Positions 44,322 through 52,471 of a DNA stretch of 64,000 nucleotides are shown here, piece after piece. The notes below the pieces were generated by a model. It was not told the DNA's origin, did no database searches, and was given only the letters and a program-made list of their open reading frames with translations. The position numbers were made by a program, and so were the translations under genes. Every line of letters begins with the position of its first letter. Within the stretch, counting starts at the first letter, position 1. Source of the stretch: an uncultured Tenacibaculum sp. (GTDB lineage Bacteria; Bacteroidota; Bacteroidia; Flavobacteriales; Flavobacteriaceae); NCBI RefSeq assembly GCF_947495995.1, contig NZ_CANMAX010000001.1, forward strand, positions 496,001 through 560,000, given 5' to 3'.

Positions 44322-45220
44322 TAGTGTAAAAATTTATCAATAACATATATAATAGGCAATATTGTGATATAGAACACACTTGCCAACATTAACTTTCTTG
44401 CATCTATATTCGATTCAGATTTATACAATTTAATTGCATAAAATAACATCAACAATCCTAAAGCTCCAACTATAATTGCTGTAATGGGATATATATATAA
44501 GTTACCTGTCGCTTTTAAAACCGGAGCAATTGATATTAAAATCATAATCGAAGTATAGAAAATCATTTGTACTACGGCTCCTTTATCTTTCTTATCCATA
44601 GGAAGCATGTGCAAACCTGCTTTGTTGTATTCTTCATATTGTAACCAACCAATGGCCCAAAAATGTGGGAATTGCCAGAAGAATTGAATCATGAATAAGA
44701 AACCTGCTTCGATACCAAATTTACCTGTTGCTGCAACCCAACCTAACATAAAAGGAATTGCTCCTGGAATTGCTCCAACAAAAACAGCAAGAGGTGTTAC
44801 TGCTTTAAGTGGTGTATAAGCACTTGTGTATAAGAATATCGAAATTGCACCAAAAAGTGCACATTTAGGATTAATTGCATATAAAATAGCAATTCCTAAA
44901 ATTGTAAATATCGTTGCTATAGTTAATGCTGTAGTTGGACTCATTCTACCAGATGGCAATGGTCTGTTCTTTGTGCGTTGCATTAAACTATCTATGTCTT
45001 TTTCTATTACTTGATTAAAAGCATTAGATGCGCCTACCATTAAGTAACCACCAATTGATAATAATACTATAATAGAATAATCTACTGTTTCTGCTCCTAA
45101 TAAATAGCCAGCAATTGAAGTAAATACCACACTTACTGAAAGTCCTACTTTAGTAAGCTGTTTAAAATCTAAAAAAATTGTTTTCAATATCGACTTGTCT
45201 TCAACCAAAACTAAACCCAC
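44321..45220 (-). CDS. ctaB: Protoheme IX farnesyltransferase (heme O synthase)
   Basis: 299 residues, nine-helix UbiA-family prenyltransferase. The first Asp-rich motif is NAFNQVIEKDIDSLMQRTKNRPL, and the second is HMLPMDKKDKGA with YKAGLHM-type context. It adds farnesyl to heme B to make heme O for the oxidase. It heads the oxidase operon; a -7 box lies about 22 bases upstream. Tightly coupled to the downstream subunit III gene. Confidence 0.95.
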   Translation of the reverse strand: MGLVLVEDKSILKTIFLDFKQLTKVGLSVSVVFTSIAGYLLGAETVDYSIIVLLSIGGYLMVGASNAFNQVIEKDIDSLMQRTKNRPLPSGRMSPTTALTIATIFTILGIAILYAINPKCALFGAISIFLYTSAYTPLKAVTPLAVFVGAIPGAIPFMLGWVAATGKFGIEAGFLFMIQFFWQFPHFWAIGWLQYEEYNKAGLHMLPMDKKDKGAVVQMIFYTSIMILISIAPVLKATGNLYIYPITAIIVGALGLLMLFYAIKLYKSESNIDARKLMLASVFYITILPIIYVIDKFLH

Positions 45221-45242
45221 CTTGCTAATTCCAAAATTTTTG

Positions 45243-45250
45243 CAAAGATA
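45243..45250 (-). promoter_or_regulatory. -7 element for the cytochrome oxidase operon
   Basis: On the minus strand TATCTTTG matches TAnnTTTG, 22 bases before the ctaB start. No good -33 box at the expected distance. Confidence 0.5.
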
Positions 45251-45330
45251 TTCTATAATACTGTAACCACCATGTTTTTTGAGTTTTATTAATGAGTGAA
45301 AATATTTTTATTAAAAAAACTTCTTTTTTG

Positions 45331-45361
45331 TTTGCAGAATAAAAAAACCATTGTATATTTG
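45331..45361 (+). promoter_or_regulatory. Full-consensus promoter of tRNA-Leu (copy 1)
   Basis: TTTG (45331-45334), 19-bp spacer, TATATTTG (45354-45361). It is inside a 71-bp segment (45323-45393) that is repeated almost exactly at 45709-45779. Confidence 0.82.
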
Positions 45362-45445
45362 CACCCGCAATAACAATTGCACAAGTTCTTAAAATTACAA
45401 AATCAGAAATTATATATTAAATCTGATTAATATATAAAATACCAT

Positions 45446-45531
45446 GCAGAAGTGGTGGAATTGGTAGACACGTTGGACTTAAAATCCAATGGGCCGTAAT
45501 GCCCGTGCGGGTTCAAGTCCCGCCTTCTGTA
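45446..45531 (+). tRNA. tRNA-Leu (anticodon TAA), copy 1
   Basis: Cloverleaf of 86 bases with long variable arm: acceptor GCAGAAG/CTTCTGT, D-loop GGTGGAATTGGTAGACACG, anticodon stem TTGGACTTAAAATCCAA with TAA, variable arm TGGGCCGTAATGCCCGT, and T-arm CGGGTTCAAGTCCCG. The first pair is G-U. CCA is not encoded. An identical gene is at 45889-45974. Confidence 0.95.
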
Positions 45532-45716
45532 CTAAACCGTTGTTAACCCTACGTTTTCAACGGTTTTTTTATGCTTAAAACTTTCCTTCTCTCAACTTTT
45601 TAAATTTTCTTTTCAATTCAAAAAAATATTTCTTTTTTATTTGTCTGTTTTTGATTCAATTAAATATTAAAATCCTTTTTTTATATTGAAAAGCTACTGT
45701 AAATCTCACTTTTTTA
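45532..45716. other. AT-rich spacer between the tRNA units
   Basis: After the terminator nothing gene-like is seen until the second promoter. The sequence is low-complexity A/T with poly-T runs. Confidence 0.6.
45534..45572 (+). terminator. Terminator of tRNA-Leu copy 1
   Basis: AAACCGTT (45534-45541) pairs with AACGGTTT (45559-45566), followed by a T-tract. Confidence 0.8.
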
Positions 45717-45747
45717 TTTGCAGAATAAAAAAACCATTGTATATTTG
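45717..45747 (+). promoter_or_regulatory. Full-consensus promoter of tRNA-Gly/tRNA-Leu (copy 2)
   Basis: TTTG (45717-45720), the same 19-bp spacer, TATATTTG (45740-45747). Part of the 71-bp duplicate of the promoter at 45331; two mismatches between the copies. Confidence 0.82.
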
Positions 45748-45791
45748 CATCCGCAATAACAATTGCACAAGTTCTTAAACAAAAAGCTTAC

Positions 45792-45863
45792 GCGAAAGTA
45801 GCTCAGGGGTAGAGCATCACCTTGCCAAGGTGAGGGTCGCGGGTTCAAATCCCGTCTTTCGCT
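45792..45863 (+). tRNA. tRNA-Gly (anticodon GCC)
   Basis: 72 bases: acceptor GCGAAAG/CTTTCGC, D-arm GTAGCTCAGGGGTAGAGCA, anticodon stem CACCTTGCCAAGGTG with GCC, T-arm GCGGGTTCAAATCCCGT, discriminator T. 26 bases upstream of the second tRNA-Leu. Confidence 0.95.
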
Positions 45864-45888
45864 CGAACTCTTATATATAAAATACCAT

Positions 45889-45974
45889 GCAGAAGTGGTG
45901 GAATTGGTAGACACGTTGGACTTAAAATCCAATGGGCCGTAATGCCCGTGCGGGTTCAAGTCCCGCCTTCTGTA
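45889..45974 (+). tRNA. tRNA-Leu (anticodon TAA), copy 2
   Basis: Identical in sequence to the gene at 45446-45531, including 16 bases of 5' flank (ATATATAAAATACCAT) and 10 bases of 3' flank. Co-transcribed with tRNA-Gly. Confidence 0.95.
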
Positions 45975-45976
45975 CT

Positions 45977-46016
45977 AAACCGTTATTAATCATACGATTT
46001 TTAACGGTTTTTTATT
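45977..46016 (+). terminator. Terminator of the tRNA-Gly/tRNA-Leu unit
   Basis: AAACCGTT (45977-45984) pairs with AACGGTTT (46003-46010), followed by T-rich sequence. Same stem as the terminator of copy 1 but a different loop. Confidence 0.8.
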
Positions 46017-46021
46017 TTAAA

Positions 46022-46062
46022 AAAAACAATAGCGATTTAATTGAAATCAAATCGCTATTACT
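46022..46062 (-). terminator. Terminator of the peroxiredoxin/DUF6503 unit
   Basis: Arms AATAGCGATTT and complement (46028-46038, 46049-46059), T-tract on the minus strand side. Confidence 0.85.
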
Positions 46063-46081
46063 TTTACTATTAAACTTAAGG

Positions 46082-46864
46082 CTATTCAGCTTGTATTGTG
46101 GTTAAATTAAACCCGTTATTAAACTTAACATTTCTAGTAAACTGTTCAATCCAATTTTCTTTAATCACTTTTCCATCCCAATCAGCAGGTGCATATTTAC
46201 GATATGTTGTTACATAAACTCCGTCAATTTTTTCATACTTCACCTTCATTAAACTTGGATCTTTAGCTCCAAAAGCTAATGCTGTATATAAAAATTGATC
46301 TATTCTATTGGTATTTGGATTAACATACAAAACATACTTATCACTTGCATCACCCACATTTTCACCAAACGTCATTTCTACAATTTTATAATCTATTCCA
46401 TCAACTTTTCGAGATAGCAATAACTTATGATTTACTCCTGGATCTAATAATTTGAACATCATTGCAAACCAGTAATAATTTGTCTTTCTAAGCGAATGAC
46501 CAATATAAGCTGGCTGCTGTTCAGTAATCATCTTTCCATTAACTTTAGAAACAGTTGTATTTCCATTGAAAAACTGAGAATGATTCCCTTTGATTTGAGG
46601 CAGAGCATAAACTTCTCTCTTTGAATAATTGGCATACGAAACTTCTCCATTAAAAATATAACGTTCGTTAGAAACATCTACAATATTTTTTCCTGTAACT
46701 TTAAATGTGTAATCAAAAGAAACATCTTTCAATTTATACAAAGCATCTACTCCTCCATTAGCTTTTACCACATTGGCAATTACTTCTCTTGCGTTTTGGG
46801 CTGTTGAATTGACAGTTATTAAAGTCAACACAATTCCTATAACTCTATTAATTTGCTTTTTCAT
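46082..46864 (-). CDS. DUF6503 family secreted protein
   Basis: 260 residues with signal peptide (cleavage near VNSTAQN). The start NAREVIANVVKANGGVDALYKLKDVSFDYTF resembles LolA/outer-membrane lipoprotein-sorting beta sheets, and the whole fits the DUF6503 family of Bacteroidota. It likely binds a hydrophobic ligand in the periplasm (inference from fold class). It is five bases after the peroxiredoxin-like gene, in the same operon. Confidence 0.78.
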   Translation of the reverse strand: MKKQINRVIGIVLTLITVNSTAQNAREVIANVVKANGGVDALYKLKDVSFDYTFKVTGKNIVDVSNERYIFNGEVSYANYSKREVYALPQIKGNHSQFFNGNTTVSKVNGKMITEQQPAYIGHSLRKTNYYWFAMMFKLLDPGVNHKLLLSRKVDGIDYKIVEMTFGENVGDASDKYVLYVNPNTNRIDQFLYTALAFGAKDPSLMKVKYEKIDGVYVTTYRKYAPADWDGKVIKENWIEQFTRNVKFNNGFNLTTIQAE

Positions 46865-46869
46865 GATTC

Positions 46870-47538
46870 TTAAATTTTATTGTTTAATCCGTTAATTATT
46901 TCTGAAGGCTCTACACGATTTCTATAATCTCCTCCTTCAGATTTAGCAAAAGAAATTATTCCGTCTTTCTCTATAATAAAAGTTGCAGGTACCGGAAGTT
47001 CACTGTTTTCATCAGCATAAAAACTATTATAGTCAAATCCTAATTCAGTCATTTTTTCTACTGATGTTTCAGGATTTTTATGCACCGCTACAAATTGTTT
47101 TGCAACAATATTTCCATTATCACTTAAAACTTCAAATTGTAATTCATTCTTCTCTTTAATATTTAGTGATTCATCTGGAGTTTGAGGTGAAATAGCAACT
47201 AATGTTGCTCCGGCTTCTTTTATTTCAGGAAGAATGCTCTGATATTGGTTTAAAATTAAATTACAATAAGGACACCAAGTTCCTCTGTAAAACGTAAGAA
47301 CAACTCTTTCTTCTTTTAGAATATCGTATAAGTTAACTGTTGCATTAACTGCATTAGACAAACTGAAATTTGGAGCTTTATCTCCCTTTTTTAATTTTAA
47401 AATAGAAGTTTGATCTTTTTGTAATTGATCTGCATCAGAATTCCAAACATTAAGCGCATGTCCTGGAAGCATTTCTGAAAGGTTTTCTTTTAATACTTTT
47501 AAATTTTCTTGATACGAAGGAATTTTGATATTTTTCAT
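46870..47538 (-). CDS. Peroxiredoxin-like protein (AhpC/TSA-type thioredoxin fold)
   Basis: 222 residues, no signal peptide. The motif VVLTFYRGTWCPYCNLILNQYQ has a CxxC at the peroxidatic position; then LVAISPQTPDESLNIKEKNELQFEVLSD fits the AhpC/TSA fold. It reduces peroxides or acts as a thiol oxidoreductase. A Crp/Fnr-like palindrome is 92 bases upstream of its start, immediately behind the Crp/Fnr regulator gene. Confidence 0.88.
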   Translation of the reverse strand: MKNIKIPSYQENLKVLKENLSEMLPGHALNVWNSDADQLQKDQTSILKLKKGDKAPNFSLSNAVNATVNLYDILKEERVVLTFYRGTWCPYCNLILNQYQSILPEIKEAGATLVAISPQTPDESLNIKEKNELQFEVLSDNGNIVAKQFVAVHKNPETSVEKMTELGFDYNSFYADENSELPVPATFIIEKDGIISFAKSEGGDYRNRVEPSEIINGLNNKI

Positions 47539-47623
47539 TGTTAAAAATTTTATGATGTTTATAAATGTTTACACCACAAATTTCTTATCAATAGCCATGA
47601 ATAAAAATGAACTGTAACAAGAA

Positions 47624-47649
47624 ATAATCTTGAACTAGTTCAAGATTAT
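47624..47649. promoter_or_regulatory. 26-bp perfect palindrome, Crp/Fnr-like operator or terminator
   Basis: A gapless palindrome containing TTGAACTAGTTCAA (47630-47643), near the FNR-type site TTGAT-N4-ATCAA. It is directly after the stop of the Crp/Fnr regulator and upstream of the peroxiredoxin gene. The T-tract on the minus strand is weak, so an operator role is at least as likely as termination. Confidence 0.55.
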
Positions 47650-47650
47650 A

Positions 47651-48226
47651 TTATCGACGAGCACGTATTTTACTTAAAAACTCTGCAGAAATCCCTAAAT
47701 AAGAAGCAATAACATATTGCGGTACTCGATTTACAATTTGCGGATATTTCTTCGCGTATTCTAAATAACGCTCTTCTGAAGTTTTACTATTATTAGAAAT
47801 CACCCTACTTCTAGAACTCGCAAAAGCTTTTTCAGTAATTCGTCTAAAATACTCACTTAAACCATGAGTTTTAGCACACAGTCCTTCTATATCTTCGTAC
47901 TTTAACTGTAAAATAACCGAATCCTCTAAAGCTTCAGCAAAATGAGCGGCAGGCAATTGATTGATGTAACTATAAAAATCGGTAAAATACCAATCTTCTA
48001 TACCTATACTCACTGTATGTTCTTTTCCCTTATCATCTAAATAAAATACTCTAAAAGCACCTTTAACTATATAGTTACGATATTCACAAACATATCCTGG
48101 CTGAATAACAAACTGCCTTTTTTTAATTCTAGACACTTTAATAATTGAAGTAAACTGCTCTTTTTCTTCTTCAGTTAATTCAACATAACGTGCAATGTTT
48201 TTTAATATACCTTCGTACTTATCCAT
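47651..48226 (-). CDS. Crp/Fnr family transcriptional regulator
   Basis: 191 residues from the Met at 48226 (MDKYEGILKNIARYVEL); an in-frame Met 43 codons upstream would add a hydrophobic stretch not typical of the family. The cyclic-nucleotide-binding-like domain (about 20-130: KRQFVIQPGYVCEYRNYIVKG, DDKGKEHTVSIG) precedes a helix-turn-helix (about 165-190: VPQYVIASYLGISAEFLSKIR). No Fe-S cysteines are evident, so redox sensing of the FNR kind is unlikely. Probably regulates the peroxiredoxin/DUF6503 operon downstream. Confidence 0.9.
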   Translation of the reverse strand: MDKYEGILKNIARYVELTEEEKEQFTSIIKVSRIKKRQFVIQPGYVCEYRNYIVKGAFRVFYLDDKGKEHTVSIGIEDWYFTDFYSYINQLPAAHFAEALEDSVILQLKYEDIEGLCAKTHGLSEYFRRITEKAFASSRSRVISNNSKTSEERYLEYAKKYPQIVNRVPQYVIASYLGISAEFLSKIRARR

Positions 48227-48464
48227 TTTATATAAAGTTAAGTTTGGTGATTCAATCGTAACTACAATCACACTATATAAGATGATTGAATGTTCTAGAA
48301 ATAAAACTAATAATTCTATCTGTATAAATAAAAAGAACAGATTTAAAAACTTCAACTACACACCACTAAAACAGTTCAGTTTTCATAGATAAAAAGCAAT
48401 TTTTAACAAGGATATCACCTTGATAAAACACAACTAATCAGCGAGCTTTGTTTAAAAAAATATT

Positions 48465-49898
48465 ATGCAAAATTTTGAATTAATTTTATTTATCTCAGTT
48501 TTTAGTTATTTGGTCTTACACCGAATAATTAATGAAAAAATTAAGAAAGCTGGTATCATTATTACATTATGTATCATTCTTATTCTACATTTAATTTTAG
48601 AAGGTAGTAGATGGCAAATGTTTCCAATGTATCTCCTTTGGGGATTTTCTCTTCTTACAGCAATTAAACAAACTGAAAAGAAACCTCATATTATAATCCG
48701 TACACTAAAAGTTATAGGAATTCTTTTATTAAGCGGTATTAGTTTTTTCCTTTCTTCTCTCCTACCTGTTTTTAAACTTCCAGAAACAACAGGTACTTTT
48801 TCTGTAGGAACACAAGATCTCTTCTTAAAAACAAATCGTGACGAAGTGATTACATCAATCAAAGAAGATAAAAGAGAACTTATGATAAAAGTTTGGTATC
48901 CATCAAATGATAAAGAAGGTGTAAAAGATCATTATATTGATAAAGCTGGCAGATATGGTTTTGCTCAAAAATATGGATTACCCAATACTACATTCAACTA
49001 TTTAGATAAAATCAAAACTCATGTATTTCGTGATGCGACAATACCCAAACAACAATTTCCTGTTTTAATTTTTTCTCATGGATATAATTCTAAAGCCAAC
49101 AGTTATTATAGCTTATTATCAGAAATTGCCAGTCATGGATATATAATTTTTGCTGTTAATCACACTTATGAAAGTACAGGCACTACTTTTCCCGACGGTT
49201 CATTAAAATATTTTAATTACACCTATGCTAAAGAAATTGAATCTGGTTCTTGGGATATTATGAAACCTTCTATTGATGCATTTAAAAGCAATACTTCTTT
49301 TAATGAAAGACATCCAATAATTAAAAAAAGTCTGACTTCTTATTTTGTCAAAGATATTATAAAACGATGGGCAGATGACATAGGTAATGTAGTTGATGAA
49401 CTGGAAAACTACAATTCAAATGGATTCTTTAAAAATAAGTTAAACCTACAACAAATTGGTGTATTTGGTCATTCAAGAGGAGGAGCCGCTGCTGGTGAAG
49501 CTTTACTTATCAATAAAAAAATTAAAGCTGGGTCTAATATTGATGGAGTACAATGGGGACAAATAGTTGATACCGCATTCCAAAAACCATTTTTGCTTTT
49601 AGCTTCAGATTGGCCAGAAAGCCATCCTAAATTTAGTGACCATGCTTATGTAAATAAAAGTACAACTACTTTTTATAAAGGAATAATAAAAGAATCTGGT
49701 CACAGTAACTTCATGGATATTCCATTAATGATTCCCATTTCTTCAGTAAATGAAGCTGGAAAAATCGATCCAAACTTAGCTTTAAAAATCACTAATGAAC
49801 TTATAATTTCTTTCTTTGACAAACATCTCAAGAATGAAGATTTAACATTACAATCAAAACACAGCGCATTGGAATTAAAAACATATACAGGGAATTAA
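48465..49898 (+). CDS. Membrane-anchored alpha/beta hydrolase (PAF-acetylhydrolase-like)
   Basis: 477 residues. Four N-terminal transmembrane helices (about 5-110) are followed by a hydrolase domain with oxyanion region FPVLIFSHGYNSKANSYY, the nucleophile elbow GVFGHSRGGAAAGEAL (Ser in GHSRGG) and a late His in ESGHSNFMD. It resembles plasma PAF-acetylhydrolase and dienelactone hydrolases. It likely acts on lipid or acyl esters outside or at the inner membrane. Single-gene unit upstream of a 360-bp gap. Confidence 0.85.
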   Translation: MQNFELILFISVFSYLVLHRIINEKIKKAGIIITLCIILILHLILEGSRWQMFPMYLLWGFSLLTAIKQTEKKPHIIIRTLKVIGILLLSGISFFLSSLLPVFKLPETTGTFSVGTQDLFLKTNRDEVITSIKEDKRELMIKVWYPSNDKEGVKDHYIDKAGRYGFAQKYGLPNTTFNYLDKIKTHVFRDATIPKQQFPVLIFSHGYNSKANSYYSLLSEIASHGYIIFAVNHTYESTGTTFPDGSLKYFNYTYAKEIESGSWDIMKPSIDAFKSNTSFNERHPIIKKSLTSYFVKDIIKRWADDIGNVVDELENYNSNGFFKNKLNLQQIGVFGHSRGGAAAGEALLINKKIKAGSNIDGVQWGQIVDTAFQKPFLLLASDWPESHPKFSDHAYVNKSTTTFYKGIIKESGHSNFMDIPLMIPISSVNEAGKIDPNLALKITNELIISFFDKHLKNEDLTLQSKHSALELKTYTGN

Positions 49899-50061
49899 AA
49901 AGAGAAAAAACATACATTTAAAATGGTTAATTACACATTTAAAAAGCTGTTCAAATATTCTTTTTTTGAATTTCAAAAAAATTAACACAAAAAACAAAAA
50001 CCTTAACTATTGATTTACAGACAACTAAGTTTTAACTCAAAAAAAACCATGTTTTTCCTGT

Positions 50062-50090
50062 TTTGGTACCTCTTAATTGCTTTATATTTG
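50062..50090 (+). promoter_or_regulatory. Full-consensus promoter of the candidate small RNA
   Basis: TTTG (50062-50065), 17-bp spacer, TATATTTG (50083-50090). The predicted start, about 50095, falls at the base of a stem-loop. Confidence 0.7.
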
Positions 50091-50094
50091 TAGT

Positions 50095-50170
50095 GTCCTC
50101 AGAGACGTTTGAGGACACTTTTTCTTTTTCATAGCAATTTTCCCACTCAATCTTTGAGTGGGTTTTTTTA
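50095..50170 (+). ncRNA. Candidate small RNA with two stem-loops
   Basis: Downstream of the promoter comes hairpin 1, GTCCTCA-GAGACGTT-TGAGGAC (50095-50116), then a U-rich linker, and hairpin 2, CCCACTCAA-TCT-TTGAGTGGG (50142-50162), followed by seven T. The expected RNA is about 75 bases. No reading frame is present. It is 89 bases before the DUF547 gene, so it is either a free small RNA or a leader. Comparison with the Rfam Flavo-1 family would be a first check. Confidence 0.55.
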
Positions 50171-50258
50171 TTTAAATTAGTTACACTTTATTTTTTTGGA
50201 ATACTCTTTGTAAAGTTCTAACAAAACATCCGTCTATACATATAAATCATTATTATTT

Positions 50259-50969
50259 ATGAAGAAAATCGTTTTTATCCTATCAATATTTTTATCTATA
50301 AATGTTATAGCACAAACCTCAACATTTAATAGTTTATTACAAAAACACGTAGACGCAAAAGGAAATGTAAATTATAAAGCTTTAAAGAAGGATGAAGCTA
50401 CTTTAGATACTTATTTAACCTATTTAAATAACACTACACCTAGTAGTTCTTGGTCCAAAAACAAACAAAAAGCGTTTTGGATTAACGCTTATAATGCATA
50501 CACGATAAAATTAATTTTGGACAATTACCCAATAAAGAGTATTACTAAAATTAAAAAGAAAGGAAAAAACGCTTGGAAAATTCCTTTCGCTAAAGTTGGT
50601 GGTAAAACATATACTTTAGATCATATTGAACATAATATTTTAAGAAAGAAATTATTTGATCCAAGAATTCACGTTGGTGTAAACTGTGCTTCAGGTTCTT
50701 GTCCTAAATTACATAACAAAGCTTTTACAGCTAATAATGTAAACAGCGAATTAGAAAGCTTAATGAAGCAATTTATTAACGATCCTAAAAGAAATAAATT
50801 AAGTAAGAAAAGTTCGATACAAATTTCTGAAATCTTCAATTGGTTTAAAGGAGATTTCACAAAAGAAGGAACTGTGGTAGATTACATTAACAAGTATGCT
50901 AATGAAAAAGTAGCTAGTGATGCAAAAGTACGCAACCTACCATATGACTGGAATCTAAACGGAAAATAG
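50259..50969 (+). CDS. DUF547 domain secreted protein
   Basis: 236 residues with signal peptide (cleavage near VIAQ). The DUF547 core reads KAFWINAYNAYTIKLILDNYP, followed by GGKTYTLDHIEHNILR, IHVGVNCASGSCPKL and SEIFNWFKGDF. The two Cys in NCASGSCPKL are conserved. Role unknown; the family often sits beside arsenosugar and thioredoxin-like genes. It is 35 bp before the peroxidase-like gene, probably the first gene of the operon. Confidence 0.85.
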   Translation: MKKIVFILSIFLSINVIAQTSTFNSLLQKHVDAKGNVNYKALKKDEATLDTYLTYLNNTTPSSSWSKNKQKAFWINAYNAYTIKLILDNYPIKSITKIKKKGKNAWKIPFAKVGGKTYTLDHIEHNILRKKLFDPRIHVGVNCASGSCPKLHNKAFTANNVNSELESLMKQFINDPKRNKLSKKSSIQISEIFNWFKGDFTKEGTVVDYINKYANEKVASDAKVRNLPYDWNLNGK

Positions 50970-51004
50970 TATCTTTAGTTTTCTAAATACATAAGAAATT
51001 ATCA

Positions 51005-51340
51005 ATGTCTAAAACATATTACGATCCTTCAGACTTAAGAAAGTTTGGAAAAATCACAGAATGGAGCGAAGAACTTGGAAACAAGTTCTTCGACTATTAT
51101 GGAAAAGTTTTTGAAGAAGGAGCACTTACTGCTCGTGAAAAAAGCTTAATTGCTTTAGCTGTAGCACATACAGAACAATGTCCTTATTGTATTGATGCTT
51201 ATACAAAAGACGGATTACAACGAGGCATAACTAAAGAAGAAATGATGGAAGCAATTCATGTTGGAGCTGCTATAAAAAGTGGAGCTACTTTAGTACATGG
51301 TGTGCAAATGATGAATAAAGTGAATAAGCTTGAAATGTAA
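51005..51340 (+). CDS. Arsenosugar biosynthesis-associated alkylhydroperoxidase-like protein
   Basis: 111 residues of the AhpD/carboxymuconolactone decarboxylase fold. The active-site CxxC is EQCPYCIDAYTKDGL, and a Glu precedes it; LTAREKSLIALAVAHT is the preceding helix. It is probably a thiol-dependent reductase. It lies just upstream of arsS, the position typical of this arsenosugar subfamily. Confidence 0.87.
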   Translation: MSKTYYDPSDLRKFGKITEWSEELGNKFFDYYGKVFEEGALTAREKSLIALAVAHTEQCPYCIDAYTKDGLQRGITKEEMMEAIHVGAAIKSGATLVHGVQMMNKVNKLEM

Positions 51341-51415
51341 TCATGCTATGAATTATTCTAAATTATGAATTGAACTTGATTTCGTTTATAATTTTTAATT
51401 CACAATTAAAACTCA

Positions 51416-52468
51416 ATGAAAAAATCACTCTTAGCTAGAAATAACGATTTGGCAAATACAACTCGCCAATTAGAAATATTATCTAACGGAATATTTCAAA
51501 ATGGTGAATTACCAACATTTGCAAATAAGATAAAGGAGACAAATCAGTTTCCTTTACGTCCAAAAAAGCTAGAAATTTTACAAATAAACTTAGGTTACAT
51601 GTGTAATCAAGTTTGTGCGCATTGTCATGTTGATGCTGGTCCGGATAGAAAAGAAATCATGACCACTGAAACTATGCAACAATGCTTAGATGTTATTAAA
51701 AAAACTGGAGCACACACGTTAGATTTAACTGGTGGAGCGCCAGAAATGAATCCAAATTTCAGATGGTTTGTTGAAGAAGCTTCTAAAGCAGGAATCAAAG
51801 ATTTTATTGTTCGTTCTAACTTAACAATTATTAGAGCTAACAAAAAGTACTACGATTTACCAGAGTTCTTTAAGAAACATAATGTTCATGTAGTCTCTTC
51901 CATGCCACACTGGACAAGAGGAAAAACAGACAAACAAAGAGGTGATGGTGTTTTTGACAAGTCTATTAAAGCACTTCAAATGCTAAATGAAGTTGGATAC
52001 GGAAAAGAAGGTTCTGGACTTCAATTGGATTTAGTTTACAATCCTTCAGGAGCATTTTTACCAGGAGATCAAGCAGCTTTAGAAAATGATTTCAAAAAAG
52101 CATTGCATGAAGATTTTGATATTGTTTTCAACAGCTTATTTGCAATTACAAATTTACCAATCAGTAGATTTTTAGATTATTTAATCGCTTCTGAAAATTA
52201 TGAAGATTATATGTATGCTTTGGTTGAAGCTTATAATCCAATGGCTGTAGAAAATGTAATGTGTACAAATACTTTATCTATAAGTTGGGATGGTTGGTTA
52301 TATGATTGTGATTTCAATCAAATGTTAAACCTAAAAGTAGCAAGTAAAGTAAAACACATTTCTGAATATAACGAAGAATTACTTCAAAATAGAAACATCA
52401 TTATCAATCAACATTGTTACGGATGTACTGCTGGAGCAGGAAGTAGTTGTCAAGGAACTGTTGCATAA
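51416..52468 (+). CDS. arsS: Radical SAM enzyme of arsenosugar biosynthesis
   Basis: 350 residues. The radical SAM cluster motif is MCNQVCAHC (Cys63, Cys67, Cys70), followed by HVDAGPDRKE, and the SAM-binding LDLTGGAPEMNPNF. The C-terminal CysTGAGSS-type segment GCTAGAGSSCQG matches ArsS. It is thought to attach the 5'-deoxyadenosyl group to dimethylarsinous acid, giving dimethylarsinoyl-deoxyadenosine. Three bases ahead of the rhodanese gene and in the operon with ArsM. Confidence 0.93.
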   Translation: MKKSLLARNNDLANTTRQLEILSNGIFQNGELPTFANKIKETNQFPLRPKKLEILQINLGYMCNQVCAHCHVDAGPDRKEIMTTETMQQCLDVIKKTGAHTLDLTGGAPEMNPNFRWFVEEASKAGIKDFIVRSNLTIIRANKKYYDLPEFFKKHNVHVVSSMPHWTRGKTDKQRGDGVFDKSIKALQMLNEVGYGKEGSGLQLDLVYNPSGAFLPGDQAALENDFKKALHEDFDIVFNSLFAITNLPISRFLDYLIASENYEDYMYALVEAYNPMAVENVMCTNTLSISWDGWLYDCDFNQMLNLKVASKVKHISEYNEELLQNRNIIINQHCYGCTAGAGSSCQGTVA

Positions 52469-52471
52469 ACC

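Larger units (their letters stand above)
49899..50258. other. 360-bp intergenic region before the arsenosugar operon
   Basis: No open reading frame of note. It contains a promoter and two stem-loops (50062-50170) that look like a small RNA gene, described separately; the rest is A/T-rich. Confidence 0.7.

Noticed and set aside
45714-45959. An 81-residue reading frame on the minus strand across the tRNA genes
   Set aside because: It is the reverse strand of tRNA-Gly and tRNA-Leu; its RRDLNPRPSPWQ stretch is a known translation artefact of tRNA sequence.
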